DNA from: Flavobacterium akiainvivens
Lineage (GTDB): Bacteria; Bacteroidota; Bacteroidia; Flavobacteriales; Flavobacteriaceae
DNA: 64,000 nucleotides
Direction: 5' to 3'
NCBI RefSeq assembly: GCF_001278115.1
Contig: NZ_LIYD01000005.1
Coordinates: forward strand, 852,924 to 916,923
Shown here piece after piece: positions 34,636 to 43,249 of this stretch. The notes under the pieces are model-generated. The model saw nothing but the letters and a program-made list of their open reading frames with translations. It searched no databases and was not told the origin of the DNA. Within the stretch, counting starts at the first letter, position 1, and each line of letters starts with the position of its first letter. Both the position numbers and the translations under genes were made by a program.

Positions 34636-35550
34636 ATGAAAAAGGATAGTCTATATATCGTAAATTCAATTTCCGAACTGCATTCATTCCTGAATTTGCC
34701 GAAACCCACTCATCCTTTGGTTAGTGTTATCAACCTATCCGAAGTGAGGTACAGTATCCCTGAAAAAACACAGTCTATTGTGTACAATTTTTATACTGTT
34801 TACCTGAAAAAAAATTACAATGCAAAAATAAGGTATGGCCAGCAGTATTATGATTTTGATAGTGGCATCATGGCATTCTTCGCACCAAAGCAACTTTTTG
34901 CAGTTGAGTCTGATAGCACTACAAAAGCAGAAGGTTGGATGCTTGTTTTTCATCCGGATTTCATTCAAGGCTTTCCATTGGCTAGGAAGATGAAAGATTA
35001 TGGTTTTTTTTCCTATGCGGTAAATGAAGCATTGCATACCTCACAGAAAGAGGAGGATATGATTTCAGGTATTATGCTGAACCTTCAGGAAGAAATTGAG
35101 AAAATGATTGATCACTACACCCAAGATGTTATCATTTCGCATGTGGAGCTACTGTTAAATTATTGCAACCGGTTTTACAACAGACAATTTATTACCAGAA
35201 AACATGCAAACAATGAAATATTGTCAAATCTTGAAAATCTGATTAATGATTATTTTGAAGATGGGTTTGTAGAGAAATCTGGTATACCGAGTGTTCAGTA
35301 CATAGCAGAGAAATTAAATCTTTCCCCTAACTATTTAAGCGACATGTTGAGGTCGTTAACCGGACAGAATACCCAACAGCATATCCATAATAAACTGATT
35401 GATAAGGCAAAAGAACTGCTCTCCACAACGGAACTTTCTGTAGCCGAAATTGCCTATCAGTTGGGATTTGAACACCCACAATCGTTTCATAAGCTATTCA
35501 AGGGAAAAACAAATGTATCTCCCTTAAAGTTCAGACAGTCACTAAACTAG
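34636..35550 (+). CDS. AraC family transcriptional regulator
   Basis: A 304-residue regulator with a cupin-like N domain (IRYGQQYYDFDSGIMAFFAP) and the double HTH end (VQYIAEKLNLSPNYLSDMLR, SVAEIAYQLGFEHPQSFHKL). It is the close paralogue of the regulator at 25051-25968. It sits at the end of the redox operon, after a terminator, so it has its own expression. Likely target: the shared element at 31181-31243 and 35786-35847. Confidence 0.92.
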   Translation: MKKDSLYIVNSISELHSFLNLPKPTHPLVSVINLSEVRYSIPEKTQSIVYNFYTVYLKKNYNAKIRYGQQYYDFDSGIMAFFAPKQLFAVESDSTTKAEGWMLVFHPDFIQGFPLARKMKDYGFFSYAVNEALHTSQKEEDMISGIMLNLQEEIEKMIDHYTQDVIISHVELLLNYCNRFYNRQFITRKHANNEILSNLENLINDYFEDGFVEKSGIPSVQYIAEKLNLSPNYLSDMLRSLTGQNTQQHIHNKLIDKAKELLSTTELSVAEIAYQLGFEHPQSFHKLFKGKTNVSPLKFRQSLN

Positions 35551-35785
35551 AACAATCACCAGTAGGGTTTTTAGCATAATCAGTGATGCACAAGAAGGGG
35601 TCTTCCTATCGCGAAGGTTTCTAGACTTCCAGATTTGGCGTCTTGAAGCGATACGCAGTGCAGTGCTAGGGACTCAAAAACGCAATTGGAATTAGTTTTC
35701 AATCAAATACACTGATAGTGCTTAACCATACTAGCTCTCCTTACAACTTCAGCAATTACAAATTAAATCAATTCCACATCTTGAA

Positions 35786-35847
35786 TTCGACTACTTTAAA
35801 GCGGGTTTTGGCTACTTATACTTCCGAATGAATTGCGAAATTTGAAT
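35786..35847 (+). promoter_or_regulatory. shared promoter element (copy 2) upstream of the zinc alcohol dehydrogenase
   Basis: The stretch ttcgactact...gcgggttttggctacttat...gaaatttgaat repeats 31181-31243 with few changes; it is 73-134 bp before the dehydrogenase start. The remaining 35551-35785 is AT-rich, with no gene seen. Confidence 0.5.
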
Positions 35848-35919
35848 ACCCATATAAAAAGTCAAATTAGACTGAAATGCACTTTCTCATGGGCTTCTTT
35901 CAAATATAAAAACGTATAT

Positions 35920-37032
35920 ATGGAAATTTTAGCCGCTGTTTCAATACACGCAAAAGCACCAATGCAGCTCGAACATGTGGATCTCAACACAGAACTGAGA
36001 CCAGATGAAGTTTTAGTAAAGGTTATAGCCACCGGAATCTGCCATTCGGACATTGGGTTCCGGGATGAGCACATGCCATTTCCCAAGCCGGCGATCCTTG
36101 GACATGAGGGAGCCGGTGTGGTTATTAAAATTGGTAGTGCCGTAACCAAGGTCGCTGTTGACGATCACGTAGTTCTTTCATTAGCCAGCTGTGGTAAATG
36201 TAAAAGTTGCATTTCAGGAAGACCAACTTACTGTGAAAACGTTTCTGCTCTTAACTTTAAAGGTACAAGGACAGATGGTTCCTGCCCTTATCACAATCAC
36301 GATGGAGAGCCTGTAAACGGGCTGTTTTTTGGCCAATCATCTTTTGCAACCTATTCGCTCTCCAACGAACGGAATGTGGTTAAGGTAACCCCGGATGTCC
36401 CCCTCGAACTTCTCGGCCCCCTCGGTTGTGGTCTGCAAACAGGTGCGGGTTCAGTATTTAACGTATTACGACCTACGGGCGGTCAGAGCATCATTGTCAG
36501 TGGTGTCGGACCGGTAGGCTTGGCAGCGATAATGGCTGCAAAGATTTCTGGGTGCACCACGATTATTGCAGTAGATATTCATGACCATAGGTTGGAGCTG
36601 GCCAAAGAGCTCGGTGCAACGCACGTTATCAACAGCAGAATAAAAAATATATCGGAAGAAGTACAGAACAATATCCTTCCGGGAGGGACAGATTATGGAT
36701 TAGATACTACGTCGGTCAATAGTGTGATAACTGAGATTCTAAAGTCAACACATATACTTGGGCACACTGTTTTGTTGGGAATGCCATCTGTAGAAAAACT
36801 GGAGGTAGACCAATCTGCATTTCTTGCCACAGGTCGTAGCCTTCAATACGTAAATGCAGGCGATAGCGTTGCAGATCTTTTCATACCAAAACTCATTAGC
36901 TTGTATCAGCAGGGCCTTTTCCCTTTTGACAAACTTGTAAAATTCTATGATCTTGAGAATATTAACCAGGCAATAGAAGATACTGAGCATGGAATAACTT
37001 TAAAAGCTATAATCAGGATGCCACATGACTAA
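35920..37032 (+). CDS. zinc-dependent alcohol dehydrogenase (aryl-alcohol dehydrogenase-like)
   Basis: A 370-residue MDR enzyme (ATG at 35920, MEILAAVSIHAKAPMQLEHV; 29 further codons are open upstream but are AT-rich and not family-like). Catalytic zinc ligands in ATGICHSDIGFRD and GHEGAGVV, structural zinc cysteines CGKCKSCISGRPTYC, NAD-binding GVGPVGLAAIMAAKISG. Family members oxidise aromatic or secondary alcohols. Own terminator downstream. Confidence 0.92.
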   Translation: MEILAAVSIHAKAPMQLEHVDLNTELRPDEVLVKVIATGICHSDIGFRDEHMPFPKPAILGHEGAGVVIKIGSAVTKVAVDDHVVLSLASCGKCKSCISGRPTYCENVSALNFKGTRTDGSCPYHNHDGEPVNGLFFGQSSFATYSLSNERNVVKVTPDVPLELLGPLGCGLQTGAGSVFNVLRPTGGQSIIVSGVGPVGLAAIMAAKISGCTTIIAVDIHDHRLELAKELGATHVINSRIKNISEEVQNNILPGGTDYGLDTTSVNSVITEILKSTHILGHTVLLGMPSVEKLEVDQSAFLATGRSLQYVNAGDSVADLFIPKLISLYQQGLFPFDKLVKFYDLENINQAIEDTEHGITLKAIIRMPHD

Positions 37033-37053
37033 TAAAACTCCTAGAGAGGATAT

Positions 37054-37101
37054 AAATCCTCAGCGGAACAAGTTTGTATAATCTTATTCCGCTGAGGATT
37101 T
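37054..37101 (+). terminator. rho-independent terminator after the alcohol dehydrogenase
   Basis: A perfect 15-bp stem AAATCCTCAGCGGAA / TTCCGCTGAGGATTT, 18-nt loop, followed by a short T stretch; 22 bp after the stop. Confidence 0.88.
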
Positions 37102-37193
37102 TCGTTATTCCGACTACCTATTTCCTGAATATGGAGACTTTTTAGAAGATTAGAATTCTCAACTTTGCATTCGAAATATAATTCATAAAAAAT

Positions 37194-38327
37194 ATGGGTA
37201 CTAATAAATTGTTTGAGCCGTTAAAATTTAGCAACGGGATAAGTATAAAAAATAGAGTTGTCATGTCACCAATGACAACATGGGCATCTAATGAAGATTA
37301 CACAATCTCTGATGAAGAGGTAGAATACTACAAGAAGAGAGTTAACGGTGTCGGACTTGTTATAACGGGCTGTACACGCGTGACAGTAAACGGAATCGGT
37401 TTTACGCATGAATTTGCAGGATATGATAATAGTTTTCTTCCTAGCCTGAAGAAACTGGCGGTAGCAGCCAAAAGTGGTGGTGCACCTGTTGTTCTGCAAA
37501 TGTTTCATGCCGGAAACAAGGCTATCCGTGATTTGATACCAAATGGTGATGTGGTAAGTGCAAGCGCTGTCGCTGTAGAATCAGCTCCGGGTTCTGGTGA
37601 ATTCATTACTCCCAGAGAGTTGACTGAAGATGAGATCATAGCAATAATCAAAGCATTTGGGAACACGACCAGAAGAGCTATCGAAGCTGGTTTTGACGGA
37701 GTAGAAATACATGGAGCTCATGGTTTCTTAGTCCAAAATTTCATGTCACCATTTTTTAATAAAAGGACAGATAAATATGGTGGTTCATTAGAAAATCGCC
37801 TACGTTTCGGTATTGAGATCATACAAGAAGTAAAACAGGTGATTGCCCAATATGCAAAGAAACCTTTTCTTTTGGGATATAGGATCTCTCCGGAAGAAAT
37901 GCCCCAGAAAACATACGGGATCGAAGACACTTTTGTTTTGATCGATAAGCTGATAGATGAAAATGTTGATTATCTGCACTTCTCTCTATTGGATGCAGTG
38001 TCACAAAAACCCTTAGATCAAGAAAATTCAGAAACTCCTATTTCGGTAGTCTTAAATAATTACGTTGACGACAGGGTTCCAGTGATCGTTGCAGGAGGTA
38101 TTTCTACTCCGCAGGATGCTTCAAAAGTAGTTGACAGCGGAATTTCAATGGCTGCTTTGGCACGTGCACTTGTGATCAATCCTGATTGGGTAGAGTCTGC
38201 TGAAAGCGGAAATGAAGACAAAATAACTTCAATTCTTAAGTTAGGTACTGTGGAAGAGAAAAAAATTCCCGCAAAATTAATGACCATTCTTAATAGCTTG
38301 AAAGGTTTTGTTCAGATCGAAGCATAG
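37194..38327 (+). CDS. old yellow enzyme family NADH:flavin oxidoreductase
   Basis: A 377-residue FMN TIM barrel. SNGISIKNRVVMSPMTTWAS at the start, VLQMFHAGNKA, the substrate-binding His pair region AGFDGVEIHGAHGFLVQNF, and FFNKRTDKYGGSLENRLRFG, the OYE signature. The phosphate site is PVIVAGGISTPQDA. It reduces activated alkenes or related electrophiles. Leads a three-gene set with SDR and a secreted reductase. Confidence 0.93.
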   Translation: MGTNKLFEPLKFSNGISIKNRVVMSPMTTWASNEDYTISDEEVEYYKKRVNGVGLVITGCTRVTVNGIGFTHEFAGYDNSFLPSLKKLAVAAKSGGAPVVLQMFHAGNKAIRDLIPNGDVVSASAVAVESAPGSGEFITPRELTEDEIIAIIKAFGNTTRRAIEAGFDGVEIHGAHGFLVQNFMSPFFNKRTDKYGGSLENRLRFGIEIIQEVKQVIAQYAKKPFLLGYRISPEEMPQKTYGIEDTFVLIDKLIDENVDYLHFSLLDAVSQKPLDQENSETPISVVLNNYVDDRVPVIVAGGISTPQDASKVVDSGISMAALARALVINPDWVESAESGNEDKITSILKLGTVEEKKIPAKLMTILNSLKGFVQIEA

Positions 38328-38353
38328 TTTAACCATTATTTAAAGGATTTTTT

Positions 38354-39058
38354 ATGAAAATTACTGATGCGAAAGTCATCATCACTGGTGGCACATCCGG
38401 CATAGGATACGAAACAGCAAAACTATTAAAAGCACATGGAGCACAGGTTGTAATCTGTTCCAGAAATGAAGATGCCGTAAACCAAATAGTTTCAGAACTG
38501 GATATGTTTGGTGTTAGGGCTGACGTTTCTAATGAAAAAGATGTGGAGAATCTGTTTGAATACGCATTAAAAAAAATGAATGGAATTAATGTTTTGATCA
38601 ATAATGCAGGAATAGGCGTATCTGGATCAATTTTGGAAACTTCTGTTGAGGAATTTACAAAGGTTTGGGAGAACAATACAAAAAGTGTTTTTATGTGTAC
38701 TCAATATGCCGCGAAAACTTTTATTGGGCAAAATTATGGTAACATCATAAACATTTCTTCCATGGGTGCTGTAGCTGGTTTTCCTAACGGTTCTGCCTAC
38801 TGTTCTAGCAAGGCAGCGATTACAGGTCTTACTTTATCATGGAGGGCAGAACTGAGAAAAAACAATATTCGTGTTACACAGATCAATCCAAGTGAAGTGA
38901 TAACCGGTTTTGGAGAAAAATCAGGACATAAATCTAAAGCACCTGAAACTAAATTAAAGGGGCTTGAAATAGCGCAGGTTATTTCGTCCCTGTTATCCCT
39001 GAATGATATAGCTTTCGTTCCTGAAATTAATGTTTGGGCAACAAACCCTGGCTCATAA
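38354..39058 (+). CDS. SDR family oxidoreductase
   Basis: A 234-residue classical SDR: VIITGGTSGIGYETAKLL, NVLINNAGIG, and INISSMGAVAGFPNGSAYCS with SKAAITGL giving Ser, Tyr and Lys. Substrate unknown. It lies 26 bp after the OYE gene, so they are probably cotranscribed. Confidence 0.9.
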   Translation: MKITDAKVIITGGTSGIGYETAKLLKAHGAQVVICSRNEDAVNQIVSELDMFGVRADVSNEKDVENLFEYALKKMNGINVLINNAGIGVSGSILETSVEEFTKVWENNTKSVFMCTQYAAKTFIGQNYGNIINISSMGAVAGFPNGSAYCSSKAAITGLTLSWRAELRKNNIRVTQINPSEVITGFGEKSGHKSKAPETKLKGLEIAQVISSLLSLNDIAFVPEINVWATNPGS

Positions 39059-39164
39059 AAGATGCCAACTAATTTTGTCATCTACTGGCAGCAATTAGTG
39101 TCATTATACAGGTTATTGCATAAAACCAACAATTCATTTTAGAATTAACAATAAAATATTAAAA

Positions 39165-39857
39165 ATGAAAACAAGATTTTTTTTCATAATGCTCGTTACC
39201 ATGTTGTTTCACGGTATTAGAGTAAATGCTCAATCACCATCGGTAAAAAATGCAGAAAAACAGAAAACAGTATTTCTGATCAATGCACATCTGACCTATC
39301 CTGGATTGTCCGAAGGCAAGCTTAATAAAGCTTTTTTTGATAAGGCAAAAGAGTTTTTCATTTCACAAAATTTCAAGGTATTGGAAACAAAAATTGAGCA
39401 TGGGTACAAGGTAGATGAGGAAGTTGAAAAGCATTTGCAGGCGGATATCATCATATTACAAACACCTGTTAATTGGGAAAACACACCATGGATCTATAAA
39501 AAATATGTGGATGAAGTATTTACAAGCACATTAAGTAGTCAAAAATTTCTAACCAATGATGGTAGATCAGATACAGACCCTGCCAGACAATATGGTACAG
39601 GAGGTAAGATGCAGGGTAAAAAGTTTATGATCTCTGCTACATGGAATGCTCCTAAAGAAAGTTTCAATGACAAAAACCAGTATCTTTTCAAAGGCAAAAG
39701 TGCAGATGATGCCCTATTTAACGTAGCTGCCAATTATCTGTTTTCTGGATTTGAAGTCGTTCCTGGATATTATTGCTACGATGTTTTTAAAAGTAAACAT
39801 ATCAAAGAAGATTTAGATAATTATCCTGCTTACTTAAAAAAGGTTTTTGGTTTATAA
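39165..39857 (+). CDS. secreted flavodoxin-like NAD(P)H-dependent oxidoreductase (MdaB/KefF-like)
   Basis: A 230-residue protein with a signal peptide (residues 1-22, cut near VNAQ) and a flavodoxin-like core: TVFLINAHLTYPGLSEGKLN, IIILQTPVNWENTPWIYKKY, and the quinone-reductase motif around GGKMQGKKFMISATWNAP. Such enzymes are normally cytoplasmic, so the export signal is unusual. It is last in the OYE-SDR set, 106 bp after the SDR. Confidence 0.8.
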   Translation: MKTRFFFIMLVTMLFHGIRVNAQSPSVKNAEKQKTVFLINAHLTYPGLSEGKLNKAFFDKAKEFFISQNFKVLETKIEHGYKVDEEVEKHLQADIIILQTPVNWENTPWIYKKYVDEVFTSTLSSQKFLTNDGRSDTDPARQYGTGGKMQGKKFMISATWNAPKESFNDKNQYLFKGKSADDALFNVAANYLFSGFEVVPGYYCYDVFKSKHIKEDLDNYPAYLKKVFGL

Positions 39858-40004
39858 GTTCGCATCGGAATTAAAAAATCGACAGAAATAAAATCTTTAA
39901 ATTTAAAATAACAAGACTATTAAACCTCTTGGTCGTAATAACGGACTTGAATTTAGATTATGCGAGTTAAAAATGCTAACGTTTTAACTAGCAAAATTTT
40001 AAAT

Positions 40005-40056
40005 AAAAATCATCAATGATTATCTTTTTTTCAGGATAATTTTGGTGATTTTTTTT
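40005..40056 (+). terminator. rho-independent terminator candidate upstream of rteC
   Basis: Imperfect stem aaaaatcatcaatgattatc against gataattttggtgattttt with a 10-nt loop and a T-run, 150 bp after the reductase stop and 35 bp before rteC. Confidence 0.6.
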
Positions 40057-40090
40057 AGTCCTATCCTAACACACAGAAAAAAAATACTGA

Positions 40091-40730
40091 ATGGATAAAT
40101 TTATCAATGAAACATTACACAAACTCGAAATAGAAATCAAAGAAGTAGAGATCGAATCAAATATTTCTATTCAGCAATTAGAAGTTGTCATAAACCTAAT
40201 CATCAAATTATTAGGTAATTTAAAAGAATTTGTTTTAAAGAAAGGATTTAGTAATATTGATAAGGAGATTTATTTTTTCAAATGTCAGAAGCCTCTCATC
40301 GTTTCAAAACTTATATATTACAATGCTATCTACAAGATTGAGACAAAAAAGCCTTATGGAGCAAAACCTTTAAAAAAATATTTGAAAAAAGAATTGAAGA
40401 AGCTCAAAAGATATTTTGAAAACAACATTGAATTTTATAAATACTATCGCACTAACAATTCATTTCTTGATGAGAAGCTATTTTTACGGGATAAGTATGA
40501 CATTAAGGTTAGTTTAGACACCTTTTACTTCGAGGCCGACCATCGATTCTCAACTACCCATGATTATAAAGTAGCCAAAATAATTGCTAATGATTTAATA
40601 CAGGTTTATCTTGAAGACCAATTAAATAATATAAGCCGAGAAAAAAATCTAATATCTCTTCCTTAAAATGGACTGGTAGCAAAGTAGCGCTAACCGAAAT
40701 GATTTATGCACTGCATTCATCTGGCGTTTT
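40091..40730 (+). pseudogene. rteC: rteC, 5' part (frameshifted and interrupted by IS256-family element)
   Basis: Aligned with the intact copy at 57276-58103, the frame from 40091 reads MDKFINETLHKLEIEIKEVE ... FYKYYRTNNSF ... HDYKVAKIIAND, then shifts in a run of seven A (about 40640) where eight would keep frame, ending at 40666. In the correct frame KWTGSKVALTEMIYALHSSG continues up to the IS at 40731. RteC controls excision and transfer genes in CTnDOT. Confidence 0.85.
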
Positions 40731-40784
40731 GGTAGTATAAAGTTCTTTGTGTAAATGTATTACTAACTGTATTGGGGGGGTACC

Positions 40785-40849
40785 CCCAGGCAGGTGAAGC
40801 GAAGAGAGGCGTAGCGTAGCGGAGCCGAACGAAGCGGAACCTGCCTGGG
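40785..40849. repeat. stem-loop inside the IS, upstream of the transposase
   Basis: A perfect 11-bp inverted repeat CCCAGGCAGGT / ACCTGCCTGGG around a 43-nt loop of purine-rich short repeats (gtagcgtagcgg, gaagcg), preceded by GGGGGTACCCCC. Much more GC-rich than its surroundings. It could block read-through transcription from outside. Confidence 0.7.
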
Positions 40850-40897
40850 ACGGCGCCGAAAAATGGCCCCGTTATTTATTACCTTTAATACCCATTT

Positions 40898-42106
40898 ATG
40901 GACAAAGAACAATCAAATTTCCCTAAGGATTTCTTCAAGCAATTCAAGAGTAAAGAAGACTTTCAATCTTTTTTTAGCAGCCTTTATAAAGAGGGTGTTG
41001 AAGAAATGTTGAAAGCAGAGATGGACGAACACCTGGGCTATGAGAAGCACAGCGCGGAAGGGCGTAACTCTGGTAACAGCCGTAACGGCAGCTATCCCAA
41101 AAAAGTTAAGACAGAGAGTTTAGGGGATATGGTTCTGAACATTCCCCGGGATCGTAAAAGCGATTTTGAACCCCAGTTGATCCCTAAGGGACAACGCATG
41201 AGCGACAAGTTAGAAGAGGCTATTATCGGCATGTATAGCCGTGGTATGACCACCTCCGACATTAGTGAACAGGTAAAGGAGGCGTATGGCGTAGATGTAA
41301 GTGAAGGGACTATATCCAACGTTACCAACAAGATCATTGAGCATGTAAAAGAATGGCAGAATCGCCCGCTGGAGCAGGTTTATTTTACGGTGTGGATGGA
41401 CGGTATTGTGCTTAAAGTGAAGCAGAATGGCAAGTACATCAATAAGTGCATCTACCTCGTTATCGGCTTGAAAAAAGATGGCATCAAAGAAATCCTCGGT
41501 ATGTGGATGGCTGAAACAGAATCAGCATCGTTCTGGATGAGCGTATTGACCGATCTGAAGGCTCGGGGTGTAGAAGATATACTGATCGCCTGTACTGATA
41601 ACCTAAAGGGCTTTACTGATGCAATTAAGGGCGTTTTTCCAGACACAGTTACTCAGTTGTGCATAGTACACCAAATCCGTAACAGCTGCAAATATGTGGT
41701 ATGGAAAGATCGGAAGTCATTTTGTGCAGATCTCAAAGAAGTCTATGCTGCGCCTAACAGGGATGCCGCAGAACACGCGCTGACAGGTCTTTCTGATAAA
41801 TGGGAGCATAAATACAAACATGCTATCTCTTCCTGGAAAACTAACTGGGACAATCTGACCAATTACTTTGACTACCCACTTGAACTCAGAAAGATCATTT
41901 ACACAACCAATACTATTGAAAACGTGAATAGAGGTATCAGAAAGTATATCAAAACCAAAGTGCAATTTACTGATGATATGTCTGCTCAAAAGGCGGTTTA
42001 CCTGGCTCTGATGAATATTGAAAGAAAGTGGAATGCTACCATGCACAACTGGGGGCTTGTTCTACACCAGTTCTTAACTATCTTTGAAAGCAGATGCCGC
42101 CTCTAG
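40898..42106 (+). CDS. IS256-family (Mutator-like) transposase
   Basis: A 402-residue DDE transposase: FFSSLYKEGVEEMLKAEMDE at the start, YFTVWMDGIVLKVKQNGKY with the first Asp, ILIACTDNLKGFTDAIKGVF with the second, CIVHQIRNSCKYV, and the final Glu in YTTNTIENVNRGIRKYIK. This is the IS256 group. Full length and without damage, so the element is probably still mobile. Confidence 0.95.
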   Translation: MDKEQSNFPKDFFKQFKSKEDFQSFFSSLYKEGVEEMLKAEMDEHLGYEKHSAEGRNSGNSRNGSYPKKVKTESLGDMVLNIPRDRKSDFEPQLIPKGQRMSDKLEEAIIGMYSRGMTTSDISEQVKEAYGVDVSEGTISNVTNKIIEHVKEWQNRPLEQVYFTVWMDGIVLKVKQNGKYINKCIYLVIGLKKDGIKEILGMWMAETESASFWMSVLTDLKARGVEDILIACTDNLKGFTDAIKGVFPDTVTQLCIVHQIRNSCKYVVWKDRKSFCADLKEVYAAPNRDAAEHALTGLSDKWEHKYKHAISSWKTNWDNLTNYFDYPLELRKIIYTTNTIENVNRGIRKYIKTKVQFTDDMSAQKAVYLALMNIERKWNATMHNWGLVLHQFLTIFESRCRL

Positions 42107-42146
42107 TGCAGTTTGTCCTTACTTACACAATCTATTTTATACTCTC

Positions 42147-42338
42147 GGCGTTTTTGACAATGGAAACGCTGATATTAGGGTTATCGCCAAAACATTTGAA
42201 ACCCTATTCAATATAGATCTGGGAGATTTCTACCATACTTTTATGGAGCTCAAATCAAGAAAAATAAATCGAACCAAATTTATTGACAACCTTCGTGATG
42301 TTTTGCTACAGAAAATGGATGAACAAGATGAAAAGTGA
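42147..42338 (+). pseudogene. rteC: rteC, 3' part after the IS
   Basis: After the second GGCGTTTT the frame reads FDNGNADIRVIAKTFETLFN ... DFYHTFMELKSRKINRTKF to the stop at 42338, matching the end of the intact rteC at 57276-58103. It cannot be expressed in frame with the 5' part. Confidence 0.88.
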
Positions 42339-42364
42339 GCCGTTTGACTAATTAAAGAAATGAA

Positions 42365-42661
42365 TAATTTAGTACAGGTCAGCCAAATTTAGTTGAGGTA
42401 ATTTTTTTAGTTTCGGACTTAATTGGAGTTTCTTTCTGCTTTTCTAAATGTTTTGCGGGTTCTCCATTAGTTTCCGGAGTAATGGATATCTATTTCATTT
42501 GCTATGGGGTTCAATACGAATTTAAGACCGCCAAATCCGCTGTATTGCATCATTAGCAGTCTTTCACCAACGGTGGCTTGCCGGTTCTCCTTTTCTAATT
42601 TAAAAGCAATTCGCAGGGCATCAATATTCAGTTGGAGATGTTGCTTTTTACTGAAGCCCAT
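42365..42661 (-). pseudogene. remnant of a CTn helicase/DNA-methylase gene, internal deletion
   Basis: The first 50 codons from 42661 (MGFSKKQHLQLNIDALRIAF ... YSGFGGLKFVLNP) are the N terminus of the very long SNF2/N6-methylase protein found beside DUF1896 in Bacteroidota elements. Then the frame runs into YSGN and stops. In another frame the following bases give EPAKHLEKQKETPIKSETKK, matching the C-terminal tail of the copy at 58109-58747. So most of the gene has been removed, joining start to tail out of frame. Confidence 0.7.
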
Positions 42662-43085
42662 TTTCCTCTATCCATATTGCGATGGTTCCGGTCAGTTCGG
42701 TATAGAGCAGATCGTACTCTGTGTTGTATGCGAAATCATTGGTTAGCTCATATTGGTCAAATACAGGCTCGCTAACAGGGAACATTTTAAGGGCGAACGG
42801 TCGCAGTTCCTCGTCCGCCATGATGGTGTCGAACTCATTGCAGATTACCTGAAAAATGGTGTCGAATTTGGAAAAATGCAGGTTTTCAAACAGGATGTAA
42901 TTCGCTATTTCATTGCATTGCTCGATCGCATTTCCCGAACTGAAAGCTCCTTGATAGGCATTGGCTGCCCACGAGGAACGTTGATCTATAAATTTATGGT
43001 CGTGCGCCTTTTCGGGAAAGCTGGTGCTTAATAATTCTTGTAGTCGTAACTTGAAATACGAGAGGTCTTTTTGCTGTGTATCCAT
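42648..43085 (-). CDS. DUF1896 family protein
   Basis: A 145-residue acidic protein covered by DUF1896: LSYFKLRLQELLSTSFPEKA, SSWAANAYQGAFSSGNAIEQ and EYDLLYTELTGTIAIWIEEN. The function is unknown; the family is typical of Bacteroidota conjugative elements. It overlaps the helicase remnant start by 14 nt, so they were an operon. It is a close copy of the gene at 58725-59162. The element GCCAAA/CTGCC is located 70-100 bp upstream. Confidence 0.85.
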   Translation of the reverse strand: MDTQQKDLSYFKLRLQELLSTSFPEKAHDHKFIDQRSSWAANAYQGAFSSGNAIEQCNEIANYILFENLHFSKFDTIFQVICNEFDTIMADEELRPFALKMFPVSEPVFDQYELTNDFAYNTEYDLLYTELTGTIAIWIEENGLQ

Positions 43086-43155
43086 GCTATATTTTTATTA
43101 GAATTTCACTTGAAACCTAAAATTAGAATGGATAGCAGGTGCTTGAGGATAAGTT

Positions 43156-43187
43156 GTAGTGTTTGGCTTTTAAAGGCAGGCTTTGGC
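43156..43187 (-). promoter_or_regulatory. GCCAAA/CTGCC element upstream of the first DUF1896 gene
   Basis: On the minus strand GCCAAAGCCTGCC then TTTAAAAGCCAAACACTACA. The same element and about 90 bp of downstream leader occur before the second DUF1896 gene (59232-59265). Confidence 0.5.
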
Positions 43188-43249
43188 TAATTAAATTTTG
43201 TATCTTTCGTAGATTATTTTTGTTTTAACAAAAAAATTGAACTGAATAA

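Larger units (their letters stand above)
40731..42146 (+). mobile_element. IS256-family insertion sequence inside rteC
   Basis: A 1416-bp element with imperfect terminal inverted repeats (GGTAGTATAAAG... left, GAGAGTATAAAA... right complement, sharing AGTATAAA and TTGTGTAA), flanked by the 8-bp target duplication GGCGTTTT at 40723-40730 and 42147-42154. The reading frame of rteC resumes right after the second copy. Family from its transposase. Left of the transposase is a stem-loop at 40785-40849. Confidence 0.92.

Noticed and set aside
40785..40860. Repeats in the IS as a CRISPR-like array
   Set aside because: Units are only 5-6 nt and irregular, with no spacers; it is the loop of an IS stem-loop.
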